A stretch of DNA of 7,267 nucleotides from Lentisphaeria bacterium UBA1829 (GTDB taxonomy: Bacteria; Verrucomicrobiota; Lentisphaeria; Victivallales; UBA1829). Position 1 is the stretch's first letter; each line of letters begins with the position of its first letter. The notes under the pieces are model-generated. The model was not told where the DNA came from and did no database searches. It was given only the letters and a program-made list of their open reading frames with translations. The stretch covers positions 1,463 through 8,729 of the forward strand of contig DDJH01000197.1 of the NCBI GenBank assembly GCA_002338895.1. Direction: 5' to 3'. The position numbers were made by a program, and so were the translations under genes. Of this stretch, positions 5,345-7,267 are shown one piece after another.

Positions 5345-6157
5345 ATGAATTGGATTCTGGATTTGCAGGCGCTGATTCTCGGGATCGTTCAGGGAATCAC
5401 GGAGTTCCTGCCGATCAGCAGTACGGGGCACATGATTATCGCGGATGAGTTCATCCATCTGGAACCGGCGTTCAAGGAGATGTTTTTCGTCGTGATCCAG
5501 CTGGGATCGATTTTCGCGGTTCTGGTGTATTTTCATAAGAAACTTTTTCCGCTGGAGGCGTTCCGGAACGCGGCGGTGTTTCAATCGACGCTGCGTCTCT
5601 GGTGCAAGGCGGCGGTCGGAGTGATTCCGGCGATTGTGATCGGCGGACTGTTCGGATCGAAAATTCAGCAGGCGCTCTACAATACGCCGACCGTGGCGGC
5701 GGCACTGATCGCGGGTGGAATTGCTCTGCTCTGGATCGAATCGAGAAAACGGAGGGTCCGGGTGGAGAATATGAATGCGTTCGGATTCGGAAGAGCGCTG
5801 GCGGTCGGATTCGCGCAGTGCCTCGCGATGATTCCCGGCGTGTCGCGGTCCGCGGCGACGATTCTGGGGGCGCTGATTCTCGGGACCTCCCGGGAAGTCG
5901 CCGTTGAATACTCCTTCTTTCTGGCGATCCCGACGATGTTTGCCGCATCGTTTTACAGTCTTTACAAAGGCGGAAGCTCGCTGACTCACGATCAGTGGAT
6001 CGCAACCGGAGTCGGATTTGTCACGGCATTTCTGGTCGCGCTCGGCGTGATCGCCTTCTTCATGGAGTACATCCGCCGCAGGGATTTCAAAGTGTTCGGC
6101 TTCTACCGGATCGTGCTTGGAATCATTCTGCTGCTCTTTTTCCGTTTCGCCGGATAA
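5345..6157 (+). CDS. uppP: Undecaprenyl-diphosphatase (UppP/BacA family)
   Basis: A 270-residue integral membrane enzyme that removes a phosphate from undecaprenyl diphosphate so the lipid carrier can be reused for peptidoglycan and other wall polymers; overproduction is known to give bacitracin resistance in other bacteria. Both family signatures are intact: 'QGITEFLPISSTGH' (16-29) with the (E/Q)xxxE pair Q16/E20 and H29, and 'PGVSRSAAT' (164-172) with the catalytic-region R168. Hydrophobic segments are spread along the whole length, as in the family. Length is exactly typical. ATG 5345 follows GGAG by 8 bases. It stands 120 bases after argG, behind a terminator-like hairpin, and ends 19 bases from the convergent AraC-type gene. 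No functional link to argG is evident. Confidence 0.95.
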   Translation: MNWILDLQALILGIVQGITEFLPISSTGHMIIADEFIHLEPAFKEMFFVVIQLGSIFAVLVYFHKKLFPLEAFRNAAVFQSTLRLWCKAAVGVIPAIVIGGLFGSKIQQALYNTPTVAAALIAGGIALLWIESRKRRVRVENMNAFGFGRALAVGFAQCLAMIPGVSRSAATILGALILGTSREVAVEYSFFLAIPTMFAASFYSLYKGGSSLTHDQWIATGVGFVTAFLVALGVIAFFMEYIRRRDFKVFGFYRIVLGIILLLFFRFAG

Positions 6158-6176
6158 GAGGCTGGGGAACACGGGA

Positions 6177-7031
6177 TCATTCGAGAAGAGAGGTATTGGA
6201 GTCGCGGAACTGGGTCGGAGTCATTCCGGTTCTCTGCTTGAACTTTGCGGAGAACTCATGCGGGGAGGCGTAGCCGAGTTCCGCCGCGATATCCCCGATG
6301 GTCAGCGATTTCCGCAGCAGGAGGGCACACGCCGCCTCGTGGCGCCGGTTCATCCGGTAGCGGTTCGGAGAAACTCCGACGATTTCGGCAAACTTCTTGC
6401 GGAAATTTTCGTATCCCCAACCATGGGTCCGGCAGAACTCCTGAATCTCCCTTTTTTCGCGGAAATCGGAACTGAGAAAGCGGCACGCCTCCTTGATCTG
6501 TTCGATCTCGGCGCTGTTGCGGTCGGTCTTCCGGAGCGCCTTGGAGACCATGCCGAACAGCAGCGGGAGAAGATCCAGAAGACAGGATTCCGGACAATGT
6601 TCCAGCTCCTGTTCCAGTTTGAAATACTGTTCGGCCCAGGCATCATCCGGCGAGAACTTCCCGGTCGGGGTCTCCCGGGAGATTCCGCAGAATGCCCGGA
6701 AATACGGATAGGCGTTGTATCCCAGGCAGAGGAAGCATTCCCGCCAGCGGCTTTCCAGATCAATCCGGATCTGATGCACGACTCCGGGGATCCGCAGAAA
6801 ATAGGTGTTTTCATGAAGCGGATAATGTTTTCCGCTCTCCCAATCCACATACTCTCCCCTTCCCCGGAGGACCAGGCAGAACGCAAAAAACGGAAACGAT
6901 TCCGGTCCGGTGACACGCTGATTCGGACTGGCCTTGTCGAGAACTCCGACTCCCAGCTTGTCCGTCCAATCCTTTCCGACCGAACGGAGCATGACCTTGT
7001 CTTTACCAAAAAAAGTACTTCGATTTACCAT
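6177..7031 (-). CDS. AraC-family transcriptional regulator
   Basis: A 284-residue regulator. The N-terminal half (about 40-105) has the beta-rich pattern of an AraC-type ligand-binding cupin: 'FFAFCLVLRGRGEYVDWESG', then 'YPLHENTYFLRIPGVVHQIRI' around 70-90, the 'aromatic/Pro-Gly-x-x-His' turn being typical. The C-terminal third is the two-helix-turn-helix DNA-binding domain: first motif about 195-216 ('EIQEFCRTHGWGYENFRKKF') and second about 243-266 ('LTIGDIAAELGYASPHEFSAKFK') with the family ending 'TGMTPTQFR' (268-276). The ligand is unknown; cupin AraC proteins commonly sense sugars. It is divergent from a pseudopilin gene, the likely target. ATG 7031 has only a weak ribosome site (GGGGTG); ATG at codon 14 is an alternative start. 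Confidence 0.9.
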   Translation of the reverse strand: MVNRSTFFGKDKVMLRSVGKDWTDKLGVGVLDKASPNQRVTGPESFPFFAFCLVLRGRGEYVDWESGKHYPLHENTYFLRIPGVVHQIRIDLESRWRECFLCLGYNAYPYFRAFCGISRETPTGKFSPDDAWAEQYFKLEQELEHCPESCLLDLLPLLFGMVSKALRKTDRNSAEIEQIKEACRFLSSDFREKREIQEFCRTHGWGYENFRKKFAEIVGVSPNRYRMNRRHEAACALLLRKSLTIGDIAAELGYASPHEFSAKFKQRTGMTPTQFRDSNTSLLE

Positions 7032-7051
7032 TTTACACCCCGTTTGCCCCG

Positions 7052-7079
7052 TTGCTTTTTTGAAAGAATATTGTATAAT
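7052..7079 (+). promoter_or_regulatory. Predicted promoter of the pseudopilin gene
   Basis: A perfect TATAAT (7074-7079) lies 16 bases after TTGCTT (7052-7057). The -35 is weak, which would fit a promoter needing an activator such as the divergent AraC-type regulator; that is inference. The leader to ATG 7185 would be about 100 bases. The opposite-strand promoter for the regulator must lie in the same region, but I cannot place it confidently. Confidence 0.5.
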
Positions 7080-7120
7080 TAAAAAAGAAAGCTCTTCTAT
7101 AGGATAGCACGCCGCCGGGA

Positions 7121-7180
7121 AAAAGAAAACCGGAAACAGGAAAAAAACAGAAAAAAAAAAGAAAGGCGGGAAATACTGGA
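7121..7180 (+). other. A/G-rich leader upstream of the pseudopilin
   Basis: A strongly purine-biased stretch with repeated A-runs (A5, A4, A7, A10) broken by G and a few C. It lies in the predicted 5' untranslated region. It may keep the mRNA unstructured or bend the DNA; no hairpin or riboswitch is visible in it. The nearest ribosome-site candidate to ATG 7185 is only a weak GGA. Confidence 0.5.
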
Positions 7181-7184
7181 AAAC

Positions 7185-7267
7185 ATGAAAAAGAATTTTA
7201 CTCTCATTGAACTTCTTGTTGTAATTGCGATTATTGCGATCCTTGCCGGGCTTCTTCTTCCGGCGCT
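7185..7267 (+). CDS. Type II pseudopilin / prepilin-type protein (5' part only)
   Basis: The first 27 complete codons of a protein that runs off the right edge. It starts MKKN then FTLIELLVV and continues as an unbroken hydrophobic helix ending in Leu-Leu-Leu-Pro-Ala. This is the class III signal and N-terminal helix of type IV pilin-like/type II secretion pseudopilins, cut by a prepilin peptidase and N-methylated at the Phe. Glu at position +5 of the mature protein is present. The residue before the cut is Asn instead of the usual Gly. In Lentisphaerota and Planctomycetota, proteins with this helix are very numerous and often carry a DUF1559 or H-X9-DG domain; the rest is not visible here. 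Divergent from the AraC-type regulator. Confidence 0.88.
   Translation, partial: MKKNFTLIELLVVIAIIAILAGLLLPA

Noticed and set aside
3929..6172. A 747-codon stop-free frame on the - strand opposite argG and uppP
   Set aside because: It covers two confidently identified genes on the other strand and their hairpin-rich gap. Its product is dominated by Arg, His, Asp and Gln with no recognisable domain, as expected for the antisense of a GC-rich coding strand.
6117..7082. A 321-codon frame on the + strand opposite the AraC-type regulator
   Set aside because: It starts inside uppP and is antisense to a gene with clear helix-turn-helix motifs.
1..7267. CRISPR arrays, tRNA or rRNA genes, insertion sequences
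   Set aside because: I saw no regularly spaced direct repeats, no cloverleaf or rRNA-like sequence, and no transposase or terminal inverted repeats.

Overview
The window looks like a stretch of bacterial chromosome from a member of the Lentisphaerota (Victivallis-like). This rests on style rather than a marker gene: a type II pseudopilin of the FTLIELLVV type sits divergently beside an AraC-family regulator, a pairing I associate with that phylum. Related PVC bacteria cannot be excluded. Ordinary housekeeping and envelope genes surround one clearly phage-derived block.

Layout from left to right: the last 48 codons of an unidentified membrane-associated protein (+); a short convergent gap holding two hairpins; an AsmA-like single-pass envelope protein (-) with its own promoter; and then a compact four-gene phage head cassette, all on the - strand. 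Transcribed right to left, the cassette encodes a scaffold-like protein, an HK97-fold major capsid protein of the Bordetella BPP-1 (Bbp17) type, a Bbp16-like capsid cement protein and a DnaT_2-type head/neck protein. A textbook Rho-independent terminator closes it. Divergent from the cassette is argG (argininosuccinate synthase, +), followed by uppP (undecaprenyl-diphosphatase, +). A convergent AraC-family regulator (-) comes next, and the window ends in the first 27 complete codons of a pseudopilin (+).

The most unusual point is that the capsid cassette is intact and neatly regulated. It has good Shine-Dalgarno sites, close spacing, a strong internal hairpin and a terminator. Yet no portal, terminase, tail, lysis, integrase or repressor gene is next to it: it abuts host genes on both sides. 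It could be a trimmed prophage remnant or a retained, possibly domesticated, shell-forming module. The sequence alone cannot decide between these.

argG and the cassette share a short divergent control region where the two predicted promoters have overlapping -10 hexamers. argG and uppP are separated by two hairpins, the second terminator-like. The AraC regulator and the pseudopilin share a 153-base divergent intergenic region with a perfect TATAAT facing the pseudopilin and a long A/G-rich leader.
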